Of a DNA stretch of 64,000 nt, positions 1-8,497 are shown in pieces. Below the pieces are notes generated by a model that was not told the DNA's origin, searched no databases, and saw only the letters and a program-made list of their open reading frames with translations. The first letter of the stretch is position 1, and every line of letters begins with the position of its first letter. The DNA comes from Chitinilyticum litopenaei DSM 21440 (GTDB taxonomy: Bacteria; Pseudomonadota; Gammaproteobacteria; Burkholderiales; Chitinibacteraceae). The stretch covers positions 62,001 through 126,000 of the forward strand of contig NZ_ATZJ01000005.1 in assembly GCF_000428145.1 (NCBI RefSeq). The letters are read 5' to 3'. Both the position numbers and the translations under genes were made by a program.

Positions 1-150
1 AATGGGCAACTGATCAATACACGCATGGATATCGAGCAGAGCTTTCTGCGCCAGTTCGTCCAGCAACATGAGCTCGACGCCGGTGGCTACTCTGCCGATG
101 GCCGGCTCAGCACCGGCGGTGGGGCCAGCCGCAAACGCGACCTCGCCTGA
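1..150 (+). CDS. C-terminal end of a protein of unknown family (partial)
   Basis: Reading frame 1 is open from the window edge to a TGA at 148-150 and gives 49 residues ending in GGGASRKRDLA. The tail is rich in Gly, Ser and Arg and looks like a disordered C-terminus; I do not recognise the family. A short hairpin follows at 171-196, and the next gene is convergent. The start and most of the gene lie outside the window, so no function can be given. Confidence 0.5.
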   Translation, partial: NGQLINTRMDIEQSFLRQFVQQHELDAGGYSADGRLSTGGGASRKRDLA

Positions 151-170
151 CCCCCATTCTCCGTCGCCAC

Positions 171-196
171 AGACCGGCAGGTATTCTCACCGGTCT
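171..196 (+). terminator. weak hairpin after the partial gene
   Basis: AGACCGG (171-177) and CCGGTCT (190-196) form a 7-bp stem with a 12-base loop, between two convergent genes. There is no T-run behind it, so termination is only a suggestion from position. Confidence 0.3.
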
Positions 197-238
197 TCCC
201 CGGAATGCCGCCTCTGTCGCAAACTCAGCCGCTCGACC

Positions 239-769
239 TCAGTTGAGAAAACTGCCCCCGCCTTCAAATCGGCTCAGGTAATACGGGTGCGAGAGCGACT
301 CGATCCTGACTTTGCCACGGGAATTGGGCGCATGAATGAACTGGTCGTTGCCGATATAGATGCCGACATGTGAACGCGGACGGCCAAGCGTATTGAAAAA
401 AACCAGATCGCCGGGCTGCAATTCTCCCTTGTTTACAAACCGCGCCAGCGTTGCCATCTGGGCGGCATTGTGCGGCAGGGCCAGCCCCAGCGCCTGCTGA
501 TAGACAAAACGCACCAGACCACTGCAATCCAGCCCGGCCTCGGGATTACTGCCGCCAAAGGTATACCCCACATCGATCAGACCCAGCGCATGCATGACCA
601 CTTCCTGGCCACCGCCAGCCGGTACTCGTACGGTGGCAGCAGGTACTTTCTTCTTTGGTGCGCCAACCTGTTTCGAGCCTGCGCACGCCGCCAGGCCAGC
701 CGCGATGACCATGAGCAGCCCCCACCTGGCCAGCGCCTTAAGTGCCTTTATGCATTCAAGAACCTGCAT
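239..769 (-). CDS. NlpC/P60-family cell-wall hydrolase, lipoprotein
   Basis: Predicted murein endopeptidase of the NlpC/P60 cysteine peptidase family, 176 residues. The chosen ATG at 769 is preceded by GGAGGG and starts a lipoprotein signal peptide: hydrophobic segment near residues 13-26 ending in a LAAC lipobox. The catalytic Cys lies in GLDCSGLVRF and the catalytic His in RSHVGIYIG; a further His follows in QFIHAP. A longer in-frame start at 877 would put extra residues in front of the signal peptide and is unlikely. The protein should be anchored in the envelope and cut peptide stems of peptidoglycan. It stands alone, divergent from pflB. Confidence 0.88.
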   Translation of the reverse strand: MQVLECIKALKALARWGLLMVIAAGLAACAGSKQVGAPKKKVPAATVRVPAGGGQEVVMHALGLIDVGYTFGGSNPEAGLDCSGLVRFVYQQALGLALPHNAAQMATLARFVNKGELQPGDLVFFNTLGRPRSHVGIYIGNDQFIHAPNSRGKVRIESLSHPYYLSRFEGGGSFLN

Positions 770-925
770 CCACCCTCCACCACTTGCCAGCCAATTCGCC
801 GATTTGAACCCGCATTCCCGATACGACTTTGCCATTCTTAAAAGATTAGCATCACAATTCACGAGCACATATTGCAATGCAGCATAATTTGTAGTCCCTG
901 CCTAGCAGACAACAGCCGAAAAACC

Positions 926-939
926 CTGATCTGGATCAA
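926..939. promoter_or_regulatory. FNR box upstream of pflB
   Basis: CTGATCTGGATCAA differs at one position from the FNR consensus TTGAT-N4-ATCAA. Its centre (932.5) lies 41.5 bases before the start point implied by the -10 hexamer at 961-966, the class II activation geometry. It fits anaerobic induction of pyruvate formate-lyase. Confidence 0.78.
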
Positions 940-960
940 CTCCAGCTTATTCAGTCTTGT

Positions 961-966
961 TAGGAT
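961..966 (+). promoter_or_regulatory. pflB: candidate -10 element of the pflB promoter
   Basis: TAGGAT matches TATAAT at four positions and predicts a start near 973-974, placing the FNR box at -41.5. No good -35 is needed at a class II FNR promoter. The resulting leader is about 137 bases. Confidence 0.5.
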
Positions 967-1110
967 GCATTTGAAATATTTACAGGATTTTCAGAATTGC
1001 GAAGTGCTAATCTACACTCCGTAGATCAGGGATAACCCCAACCAGGGCCCACCCGGCCCCAGGCAATCTCACAGATCGTCCAACAGACAATCGCCATCAG
1101 GAGCATCATC

Positions 1111-3363
1111 ATGAACGCACCGGAATCCACCATCCAACTCGACGCCTGGCGCGGCTTTACCGCGGGGGACTGGCAAAAGCAGGTTGCAGTACGTGACTTC
1201 ATCCAGCTCAACTATACCCCGTATGAAGGCGATGACAGCTTCCTGGCCGGCCCGACCGAGCGTACCAGGCAGCAATGGGCGGTACTTTCCGAGCTTCTGA
1301 AGCAAGAACGCGAAAAAGGCGTCCTGGCAGTCTCCGCGGATCGCGGCACCAGCATCACCGCACACGACGCAGGCTATATCGCCCGCGACCTAGAAGTGAT
1401 TGTCGGCCTGCAAACCGATGCGCCGCTCAAGCGCGCGATTGTACCGAACGGCGGCCTGCGCATGGTGCAAACCGGCCTGGAAGCCTATGGTTTCCAGCTT
1501 GATCCAAAAGTAGAAGAAGCCTACCGCTTCTACCGCAAGGATCACAATATGGGCGTGTTTGACGCCTACAACCCGGACATTCTCGCCTGCCGCAAATCGG
1601 GCGTGATTACCGGCCTGCCGGATGCCTATGGCCGTGGCCGCATCATTGGCGACTACCGTCGCGTGGCGCTGTATGGTGTGGACTTCCTGATCAAGGATAA
1701 AAAACGCGAGAAGGCCGAACTGGACGACGTTGATTTCACTGAAGACGTGCTGCGCACCCGTGAAGAATTGTCCGAACAGATCAAGGCCCTGGGCGAGCTG
1801 AAGGAAATGGCCGCCAAATACGGCTTTGACATCGGCCGCCCGGCTGCCACCGCGCAGGAAGCCGTGCAGTGGACCTACTTCGGCTACCTGGCTGCCGTGA
1901 AAGAACAAAATGGCGCAGCCATGTCGATCGGCCGCATCTCGACCTTCCTCGACGTGTATTTCGAACGCGACCTGAAGGAAGGCCGCATCACCGAATCCGA
2001 CGCCCAGGAAATGATCGACCATCTGGTGATCAAGCTGCGCATCGTGCGCTTTTTGCGCACGCCGGAATACGACCAGCTGTTCTCGGGCGACCCGACCTGG
2101 GTGACCGAATCGATTGGCGGCATGGGTGAAGACGGCCGCACGCTGGTATCGAAAACCAGCTTCCGCACCCTCTGGACGCTGTCCAACCTCGGCCCGGCGC
2201 CAGAGCCGAACCTGACCGTGCTGTGGTCGACCCGCCTGCCCAAGGGCTTCAAGGATTTCTGCTCGAAGATGTCGATCGAAACCTCGGCCATCCAGTACGA
2301 ATCCGACGACCTGATGCTGCCGCAATGGGGTGACGATTACGCCATCGCCTGCTGCGTTTCGGCCATGCGCGTCGGCAAGCAGATGCAGTTCTTCGGCGCC
2401 CGCTGCAATCTGGCCAAGGCCATGCTGTACGCCATCAACGGCGGGGTCGATGAAAAAACCGGCGCGGTGGTCGCGAAGGGCTTCGAGCCCATCACCAGTG
2501 AATACCTCGATTACGACGAAGTGGTGGCCAAGTTCGACAAAATGATGGACTGGCTGGCGCGCACCTATGTGAAGGCGCTGAACGCCATCCATTACATGCA
2601 CGACAAATACCATTACGAGCGCATCGAAATGGCGCTGCATGATCGCGACATCCTGCGCACCATGGCTTGCGGCATTGCCGGCCTGTCGGTCGCCGCCGAT
2701 TCGCTGTCCGCCATCAAGTTCGCCAAGGTCAAGGTCATCCGCAATGAAGCCGGTGTGGCCACCGATTTCGTGATCGAAGGCGACTACCCGGCCTTTGGCA
2801 ACAACGACGACCGCGTCGACAGCATTGCCGTGTGGCTGACCGAAACCTTCATGGACAAGATCAAGCAGCACAAGACCTACCGCAATTCGATGCCGACCCA
2901 GTCGGTGCTGACCATCACGTCCAACGTCGTTTACGGCAAGAAGACCGGCAACACGCCGGATGGCCGCCGCTCCGGCGAGCCCTTCGCACCGGGCGCCAAC
3001 CCGATGAATGGCCGCGACAAGTCCGGCTTTGTGGCCGCCGGCGCCTCGGTAGCCAAGCTGCCCTATGAAGCCGCGCTGGACGGCATCAGCTGGACCGCTT
3101 CGGCCACACCGGATGCGCTGGGCCACACGCTGGCAGATCGGGTGAACAATCTGAGCAATTGCCTGGACGGCTTCTGCGGCGCGTCGGGCTTCCACATCAA
3201 CGTGAACGTGCTCAACCGCGAAATGCTGCTGGATGCGATGGAACATCCGGAAAACTACCCGCAGCTGACCATTCGCGTGTCGGGCTATGCGGTGAACTTC
3301 ATCAAGCTGACGCGCGAGCAGCAGCTGGATGTGATCAACCGCACCTTCCACATGCACGCCTGA
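1111..3363 (+). CDS. pflB: pyruvate formate-lyase (formate C-acetyltransferase)
   Basis: Cleaves pyruvate with CoA to acetyl-CoA and formate under anaerobic conditions; cytosolic glycyl-radical enzyme. The 750-residue length is normal for the family. The active-site cysteine pair is seen in IACCVSAMRVGKQMQFFGAR, and the radical glycine is in the C-terminal RVSGYAVNF about 25 residues before the end. The ATG at 1111 has GGAG eight bases upstream. The activase gene pflA follows after a hairpin terminator, so the structural gene is probably expressed in excess over the activase. The FNR box upstream indicates oxygen control. Confidence 0.97.
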   Translation: MNAPESTIQLDAWRGFTAGDWQKQVAVRDFIQLNYTPYEGDDSFLAGPTERTRQQWAVLSELLKQEREKGVLAVSADRGTSITAHDAGYIARDLEVIVGLQTDAPLKRAIVPNGGLRMVQTGLEAYGFQLDPKVEEAYRFYRKDHNMGVFDAYNPDILACRKSGVITGLPDAYGRGRIIGDYRRVALYGVDFLIKDKKREKAELDDVDFTEDVLRTREELSEQIKALGELKEMAAKYGFDIGRPAATAQEAVQWTYFGYLAAVKEQNGAAMSIGRISTFLDVYFERDLKEGRITESDAQEMIDHLVIKLRIVRFLRTPEYDQLFSGDPTWVTESIGGMGEDGRTLVSKTSFRTLWTLSNLGPAPEPNLTVLWSTRLPKGFKDFCSKMSIETSAIQYESDDLMLPQWGDDYAIACCVSAMRVGKQMQFFGARCNLAKAMLYAINGGVDEKTGAVVAKGFEPITSEYLDYDEVVAKFDKMMDWLARTYVKALNAIHYMHDKYHYERIEMALHDRDILRTMACGIAGLSVAADSLSAIKFAKVKVIRNEAGVATDFVIEGDYPAFGNNDDRVDSIAVWLTETFMDKIKQHKTYRNSMPTQSVLTITSNVVYGKKTGNTPDGRRSGEPFAPGANPMNGRDKSGFVAAGASVAKLPYEAALDGISWTASATPDALGHTLADRVNNLSNCLDGFCGASGFHINVNVLNREMLLDAMEHPENYPQLTIRVSGYAVNFIKLTREQQLDVINRTFHMHA

Positions 3364-3384
3364 TCAAGCTTGCAGTCACCGAAC

Positions 3385-3414
3385 GGGTCAGCCGGCAGGC
3401 TGGCCCATTTTTTT
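3385..3414 (+). terminator. rho-independent terminator/attenuator between pflB and pflA
   Basis: GGGTCAGCC (3385-3393), loop GGCA, GGCTGGCCC (3398-3406; one G-T pair), then A and seven T. It sits 22 bases after the pflB stop and 50 bases before pflA, so pflA would be read by partial read-through. Confidence 0.85.
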
Positions 3415-3463
3415 GCCTCGCGCGAGCTACAATCCAGCCTGCTCACTTTGCAACGGCCGTTCC

Positions 3464-4279
3464 ATGACAAAGACCATCCCCATCAAGCCAGCCGGTGAAA
3501 TTTTTCCGCCCACCGTCGATGACCACGGCCATCTGGTCGGCTACATCCATTCCTTCGAAACCGGCGCCGCCGTCGATGGCCCGGGCATGCGCTTTGCGCT
3601 GTTCATGTCCGGCTGCCAGTTTCGCTGCCTGTATTGCCACAACCCCGACACCTGGAAGATTTACAGTGGCAGGCAGATGAGCATTGACGAGGTGGTCGCC
3701 GAAATCGGCAAATACGCCACCTTCCTCAAATTCGCCGGCGGGCTGACCATCACCGGCGGCGAGCCGCTGATGCAGGCGCACTTTGTTGGCGAGGTATTCT
3801 ATCGGGTCAAGAAACAGTGGGGCCTGCACACCGCACTCGACACTCAGGGCTTTCTCGCCGGACATCTGGACGACGCCTGGTTCGAACAGGTCGATCTCGT
3901 GCTGCTCGACATCAAGCAGATGAATCCGCAGAAATACGAACAGCTGACCGGCAAGCCACTGCAGCCGACGCTGGACTTTGCCGAGCGCCTGCTGCGCCTG
4001 AAGAAGAAATTCTGGATACGCTATGTGCTGGTGCCGGGCTGGTCGGATGACGAACAGGATGTCGAAGCACTGGCCGCCTATCTGGCCGGGCTGAATCAGC
4101 GTGGGCCGGGCTTGCTGGGGCGGGTGGAAGTGCTGCCCTTCCACAAAATGGGCGAGCACAAATGGGAGGAGCTGGGCATGAAATACGAACTGGCCGACAC
4201 CCAGCCGCCCAGCCAGGACGTGGTCGACCGGGTACGCAGCCAGTTCAGCCGCCACCTGCCCTACATTCTGGTCTGCTAA
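3464..4279 (+). CDS. pflA: pyruvate formate-lyase activating enzyme (radical SAM)
   Basis: Installs the glycyl radical on PflB using S-adenosylmethionine and a 4Fe-4S cluster. The CxxxCxxC cluster motif is CQFRCLYC near residue 46; the SAM-binding GGE motif is in LTITGGEPLMQ. The ATG at 3464 gives 271 residues, somewhat longer than the E. coli protein because of a short N-terminal extension; a longer in-frame opening at 3413 runs into the terminator and is rejected. The Shine-Dalgarno is weak. Confidence 0.95.
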   Translation: MTKTIPIKPAGEIFPPTVDDHGHLVGYIHSFETGAAVDGPGMRFALFMSGCQFRCLYCHNPDTWKIYSGRQMSIDEVVAEIGKYATFLKFAGGLTITGGEPLMQAHFVGEVFYRVKKQWGLHTALDTQGFLAGHLDDAWFEQVDLVLLDIKQMNPQKYEQLTGKPLQPTLDFAERLLRLKKKFWIRYVLVPGWSDDEQDVEALAAYLAGLNQRGPGLLGRVEVLPFHKMGEHKWEELGMKYELADTQPPSQDVVDRVRSQFSRHLPYILVC

Positions 4280-4301
4280 GCCAGCTGCAAGATACCCAAA
4301 T

Positions 4302-4350
4302 ACCCATCGAACCAGGGCCCTTCAAAAGAAAAGGCCCTGGGCAGATACCT
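4302..4350 (+). repeat. 49-bp inverted repeat, copy 1 (diverged)
   Basis: Begins ACCCAT and ends GATACCT, 49 bases, with inner arms CCAGGGCC (4312-4319) and GGCCCTGG (4333-4340) around an A-rich loop. It has the size, the right-end ATACC and the loop polarity of the family described for 12903-12951. It lies between the convergent pflA and MFS genes and could terminate both. Confidence 0.5.
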
Positions 4351-4384
4351 CACCGCACAGGCCTCTACCGCAATACAATCACGT

Positions 4385-5521
4385 TTACCAATCAACCAGG
4401 CGCGCAAGGACTGTGATCAGCAAGGCCATCAGCGCGACCAGCGCCATGCCCCAGGCCAGCGAACTGGCGTGCGCGACAAAACCGATCAGCGGCGGCCCCA
4501 GCAAGGCGCCAATCGAGCCCATGGTTGTCACCGCCGCCAGCGTGATCGGGCCATGTTTGGCAGCTCCCTGATAGACGCAGGGCGAGACGGCCGCCATGCC
4601 GATGCCCATCAGCGTAAATGCCAGCAAACCGGCAACAAAACCACCCTGCAAAACACCCAGCAAGAGGCCGCAACCTGCCAGCAGACCGCCACCGATCAAG
4701 AGCTGCCGCGCACCAAAGCGCTGCCGCCAGCCGTCGCCAAACCAGCGCGAAACCAGCATGGTCGCGGCGAAAAGTGCAAGGCCGAGGGTGGCCAGCTGCT
4801 CCGTGGCACCAGTGATGTCTTTGAGATAGAGCGCACTCCAGTCATTCATCGAGCCCTCGACGATGGTGCCGCAAAACGCCAGCAAACCAAACAGCAAGGC
4901 CACACCGGCCGGCAGCACAAAACGCTTGCCGCCCGAGGTGCCGGTGCTGGCGGGCATGGGCAACAAGCGGGGCGCCGCGTAAGCAGCTCCGAGCACGATC
5001 AACAGCGCTGCTGTTGCAAAATGCCATAACAGCACGGGCGTCAGGTATTGCACCAACCCGTAGGCCAGCAGCGCACCACTGAACAAACCCAGACTGAAGA
5101 TGGCATGCAGGCGCGACATGATCATCTTGCCTGAAGCCTGCTCGACTTCGACGCCTTGCGTATTCATTGCCACATTCAGGCAACTGGCCAGTACCCCTTC
5201 CAGCAGCATGATGGCCATCGCCAGCGGGTAACTTTCGACCACCGCCAGTCCCAGCAAGATCACCGGCAGCAAAAAAGCGGCCAGCAAACACGCCACCCGG
5301 GTACCAAAGCGCTGCAGGAGCCAGGCAACAAAGGGGAAGGAGAAAACAGCGCCCAGACCAGATGCGAGCAGGAAAAACCCCACCTCGGCATCATTGATGG
5401 CCAGCTGGGTTTTCAGGGCCGGAATGCGCGCGGCCCAGGTACCGTAATTGAGGCCAAGACAAAAGAACAGCAGGGCCACGGCGCGATGGGCGCTGCGCAA
5501 GCGGGAAGCGGGAAAGGTCAT
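4385..5521 (-). CDS. MFS transporter
   Basis: Inner-membrane carrier of the major facilitator superfamily, 378 residues from the ATG at 5521. About twelve hydrophobic segments are visible; the first is ALLFFCLGLNYGTW followed by AARIPALK. The sequence resembles the small fucose/drug-type MFS proteins found as isolated genes in Proteobacteria; the substrate cannot be told. It starts nine bases after the flhB-like gene and may be read from the flagellar transcript, although a role in motility is not implied. Confidence 0.85.
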   Translation of the reverse strand: MTFPASRLRSAHRAVALLFFCLGLNYGTWAARIPALKTQLAINDAEVGFFLLASGLGAVFSFPFVAWLLQRFGTRVACLLAAFLLPVILLGLAVVESYPLAMAIMLLEGVLASCLNVAMNTQGVEVEQASGKMIMSRLHAIFSLGLFSGALLAYGLVQYLTPVLLWHFATAALLIVLGAAYAAPRLLPMPASTGTSGGKRFVLPAGVALLFGLLAFCGTIVEGSMNDWSALYLKDITGATEQLATLGLALFAATMLVSRWFGDGWRQRFGARQLLIGGGLLAGCGLLLGVLQGGFVAGLLAFTLMGIGMAAVSPCVYQGAAKHGPITLAAVTTMGSIGALLGPPLIGFVAHASSLAWGMALVALMALLITVLARLVDW

Positions 5522-5529
5522 TGGCAAGA

Positions 5530-5898
5530 TCAGGAAGATACGGGGTCGTCGGGCTGCGGGCTGGCCACAGAAGCAGCATCCTCTTCCTTGGGCAGCAGTG
5601 CTGTCAATTCCGGAACGGGAGGTGTTGCACCGTGCTCAAGCAGATAGACAAAGGCCAGCAACTCGGCAACAGCCCGATACAACTGCGGCGGGATGTGCTG
5701 ATCGAGATCGACCTGCAGCAGCAGCGACACCAGTTCCGGCGACTCATGCACGAAGACCCCGGCCTCCCGGGCTTTCTTGATGATCTGATCGGCCAGCAAG
5801 CCCCGCCCTTTCGCAGCAACTCGCGGCGACCCGCTGCCTTCGCTGTAGGCCAGCGCCACGGCCTGCTGGCGCTCGTCCTTGCGGTGCATTTTTTTCAC
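5530..5898 (-). CDS. FlhB-like C-terminal domain protein (export apparatus switch homologue)
   Basis: 122 residues resembling only the cytoplasmic autocleaving domain of FlhB/YscU, without the four membrane segments. It begins RKDERQQAVALAYSEGSGSPRVAAKGRG, the region that corresponds to FlhB beyond its cleavage site. The NPTH cleavage motif itself is absent. The GTG start at 5898 overlaps the fliK stop (GTGA), showing coupled translation; ATG at 5889 is an alternative. Such stand-alone FhlB proteins sit beside fliK in many Proteobacteria and are thought to act in substrate switching. Confidence 0.82.
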   Translation of the reverse strand: MKKMHRKDERQQAVALAYSEGSGSPRVAAKGRGLLADQIIKKAREAGVFVHESPELVSLLLQVDLDQHIPPQLYRAVAELLAFVYLLEHGATPPVPELTALLPKEEDAASVASPQPDDPVSS

Positions 5899-7160
5899 CC
5901 GGCAGACTCCTGGCGCTCCACCAGCGCCTGCGCCAACTCAAGACCCGCGGCGGAAAAACGCGCAGTCAATACATCCAGATGACTGGCCAGGGTGGCGCTC
6001 GTGGCGGAGACTTCCGGAGCGAAGCGCACGGCAAATTGCTGGCCCTGCAGGGTGAGCAGGATGCTCACCTTGCCGAGTTGCGGCATGTCCAGCTCCATGC
6101 GGCTGGTCCAGCGCCGTTCGGAAGCGTCAGGATTGTCAGCCTCCTGGGCGTCCCGCTCCCAGGAAAGACTCCAGTCCAACTTTTGTTCCGGCCAGGCCTG
6201 TCCCTGCCAGTGCAAGGGGCGCTGATCGGCAAGATCCAGCTGCTGCTGGACAAGCTGGCGCAACTGCTGCATCGCCAGCTCGCCATCCTTGCCTTCGGCC
6301 TTTCCTCCGAGCGCATCCAGCAGCTGGCGGCCGGCCAGTTCATTGCTGACCCTGTTCATATCCAGCTCGCGCTCCGCTTGCGTCTGCGGCGCTGCAGCAG
6401 CCGGTCTCTCCGCAGTACCAGCTCCGGGCGGGGCTTTGCTTTCCGGTGTTTGCTGTACATCCGGACCGGCATCCGCTTCCTGCGGATTGCGCACGACCTC
6501 GGCAATCTGGTTCAGCAAAGCCGTCAAGCCCATGCCGGCTGCCGGCTTGCCAGCCGAAGCCGCAGCGTCCTGCGCTGTAGCCGCTTGCGCCAACGACAGC
6601 AGAGCCTGTGGCTCGCGCAGGATTTGTGGCAGGCTGCGCTCGCCCTTGACCCATTGTGCCTGATGCGATTCGTAGAACAGGCCACTTTCACCAAGACTGG
6701 CAGCAAGCTGGCCGGCAAGCTTCGCCGTATCGGGTGGTCCACTGAACAGGGGCTCGGCCCGGCTGAGCACCACCTTGCTTTCGCCTCCCGGCAGGCGCGC
6801 CAACAAGTCCTGCAAACGCTGTGCGGCGCCACTGAGCGACACCGGCGTTCCCGCACTCTGGGGCTGGGCAGCAGGCTTTTGCTCGAGCGCGAAGCGTATC
6901 TGCTCGTCCGCCTCGAGTACCGTGAGATCCAGCTGTGTACCTGGCTGGGTATTGCGGGGAAGATTCATGTCCAGCAACTGGTCTTTGACCAGCACGGCAA
7001 AGCGGCCATTGGGCAACAGGCCCTGTACGGTCGCGCTCACCCGCTCACCCACGGTCAGCAGCAAGGCCGTGGTCTCGGGCTGACGCACCGTCTCGATCAC
7101 CCCCTGCTGCACGCGCAGGTAGTTCTGAACGAGGCTGACCGGGGTATTGCCTGGCAACAT
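5895..7160 (-). CDS. fliK: flagellar hook-length control protein FliK-like
   Basis: 421 residues. The C-terminal part (about residues 330-410) contains the Flg_hook-type core, with LDMPQLGKVSILLTLQG and ALVERQ. The middle is Gln/Ala-rich and low in complexity as expected for a ruler. The N-terminus has an OB-like segment (GERVSATVQGLLPNGRFAVLV). It lies between DUF2802 and the FlhB-like gene, which matches the job of measuring hook length and switching export specificity. Start ATG at 7160 follows GGGAAG. A second fliK elsewhere in the genome is possible. Confidence 0.78.
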   Translation of the reverse strand: MLPGNTPVSLVQNYLRVQQGVIETVRQPETTALLLTVGERVSATVQGLLPNGRFAVLVKDQLLDMNLPRNTQPGTQLDLTVLEADEQIRFALEQKPAAQPQSAGTPVSLSGAAQRLQDLLARLPGGESKVVLSRAEPLFSGPPDTAKLAGQLAASLGESGLFYESHQAQWVKGERSLPQILREPQALLSLAQAATAQDAAASAGKPAAGMGLTALLNQIAEVVRNPQEADAGPDVQQTPESKAPPGAGTAERPAAAAPQTQAERELDMNRVSNELAGRQLLDALGGKAEGKDGELAMQQLRQLVQQQLDLADQRPLHWQGQAWPEQKLDWSLSWERDAQEADNPDASERRWTSRMELDMPQLGKVSILLTLQGQQFAVRFAPEVSATSATLASHLDVLTARFSAAGLELAQALVERQESAG

Positions 7161-7178
7161 GAACGGCTTCCCGTTGGC

Positions 7179-7553
7179 TCAGTACTTGCCGGCGCGATAC
7201 AGCGCCATGATGAGATCGGCTTCGCCGCGACTCAGACCGCACTCCCGGATCAGCACGTCAACCTCCGTCCCGGCCTTTGCCAGCTTGATTGCCCTGGCAT
7301 ACGGCGTATCACTGATCTCCTCTTCCCGAATCTGGACTTCGGCCGACGCCATCAAACCCAGCTGCAAGCCCTGCAGCCGCTGCTCAAGCGCGTGGACCTC
7401 GTCCTCAAGCTGCACGACCCGCTTGTTGAGCTCGAGACAGTACTGCCGCAGCTGCAGCTTTCGGTAAAAAAACAGCAGCTGGCCGACATAGAGCACAAGA
7501 ATAAACAGCAAGACGTAGAGCAGATGAACCCAGGAAATCACGAGTGGCTGCAT
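7179..7553 (-). CDS. DUF2802 membrane-anchored protein of the flagellar cluster
   Basis: 124 residues: one N-terminal membrane segment (VLLFILVLYVGQLLFF, about residues 12-29), a coiled coil (about 35-75) and a C-terminal helix-turn-helix-like stretch (LIRECGLSRGEADLIMALYRAGK), which is the DUF2802 signature. Function is not known; the family is found among flagellar genes of Proteobacteria. ATG at 7553 is used; a TTG six bases upstream is in frame. No gene was seen in the 152 bases that separate it from fliT. Confidence 0.75.
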   Translation of the reverse strand: MQPLVISWVHLLYVLLFILVLYVGQLLFFYRKLQLRQYCLELNKRVVQLEDEVHALEQRLQGLQLGLMASAEVQIREEEISDTPYARAIKLAKAGTEVDVLIRECGLSRGEADLIMALYRAGKY

Positions 7554-7705
7554 TTTCAAATCCCCGGAACAAGGGCAGAGTCAAAGGCACCGGCCAGCAA
7601 GACGGCCGCAGGTTCACCGCAACCGGTACTGTCACCAACGGCCCAAGCGCCCTTTGCCACCAGCAGCAAAGGCCGGCATCCAGGACGTGCCCGGGCGTGC
7701 ACCAT

Positions 7706-8026
7706 TCAGGGCCGGTACGTGCGATCGAGCCGCGATGAATTCTGCAAGGATTGGATCATTTGCAGCAGCTCGGGACGCCAGGCTTGCGCATGGGCAGTCA
7801 GCTCGGCAATGCTGGCCTGCAGCTGGGTAATCAGCTGCACCAGCTGCTGCCGACCTGCTTCATCGTACTCATGCCAGGGGATGTCATGCAAGGCATCCTG
7901 GAGAGTAAGCCAGATCGGCTGGCGCTCAAGCAATGCTTCCCAGTTCTGCTGCTCGGCATCCGCGAGCATCTGGCGGGCAAGGACATTGAAGGCCCGCAGG
8001 GTATGGACAATATCAGGCTTTGCCAT
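7706..8026 (-). CDS. fliT: flagellar export chaperone FliT-like
   Basis: 106 residues, mostly helical. It overlaps the end of fliS by 14 bases in the usual fliD-fliS-fliT order. FliT binds FliD and, in enterics, FlhDC. Sequence similarity within the family is low, so the call rests mainly on size, helical make-up and position. Confidence 0.72.
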   Translation of the reverse strand: MAKPDIVHTLRAFNVLARQMLADAEQQNWEALLERQPIWLTLQDALHDIPWHEYDEAGRQQLVQLITQLQASIAELTAHAQAWRPELLQMIQSLQNSSRLDRTYRP

Positions 8027-8486
8027 AACTCAGCGTACCCCGATCCTGATTGGCCTCGGCTGCTGGTTCACTGAGCAGTGGCGGCTGGGCTGCAGCCGGT
8101 TGACTGATGCTCTCCCAGGCTTCCTTGAGATCGTTGAGCAACACCAGCACCTGGTCGAGCGGCTCGGTGGTATTGCGCAGATTTGCCTCGAGCAACTGCT
8201 GCATCATGTAGAAATACAGCGCATCCAGATTGGCCGCCAGCTCGCCACCTTGCTCATGATCCAGCGCGAGGCGCAAACCTTCGTCAATGATGGAAATGGC
8301 CTTGCTGATAGCCTGGCCCTTTTCGGCGATCTCGCCATTTTGCATGTGCATGCGGCCCAGCTGAATCGATTTGATGGCCCCTTCATAGAGCATCACAATC
8401 AGGCGTCCCGGCGAAGCGGATTCCACCTGGCTCTGCAAATTCTGCTTGCCATAGGCAGCCAGTGCCTTTTTTGCTCCGAGTGACAT
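8013..8486 (-). CDS. fliS: flagellin export chaperone FliS
   Basis: 157 residues. The N-terminus (AAYGKQNLQSQVESASPGRLIVMLYEGAI) is the conserved FliS pattern, with SPxxLIxMLYEGAI. FliS caps the C-terminal disordered segment of flagellin in the cytosol and prevents early polymerisation. The last 30 residues are Ala/Pro-rich and longer than in the E. coli protein. Third gene after flaG and fliD. Confidence 0.93.
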   Translation of the reverse strand: MSLGAKKALAAYGKQNLQSQVESASPGRLIVMLYEGAIKSIQLGRMHMQNGEIAEKGQAISKAISIIDEGLRLALDHEQGGELAANLDALYFYMMQQLLEANLRNTTEPLDQVLVLLNDLKEAWESISQPAAAQPPLLSEPAAEANQDRGTLSYGKA

Positions 8487-8497
8487 GATCTGTACCC

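Noticed and set aside
5530..5898. Full-length or truncated flhB gene
   Set aside because: Stand-alone FhlB-like proteins of this size are a known class, and the start is coupled to fliK, so it is not a broken flhB.
7142..7190. 49-bp repeat at the fliK start (GGGTATTGCC ... TACTTGCC)
   Set aside because: Only the left end matches; the right end and loop do not, and the region encodes the start of fliK and the end of DUF2802.
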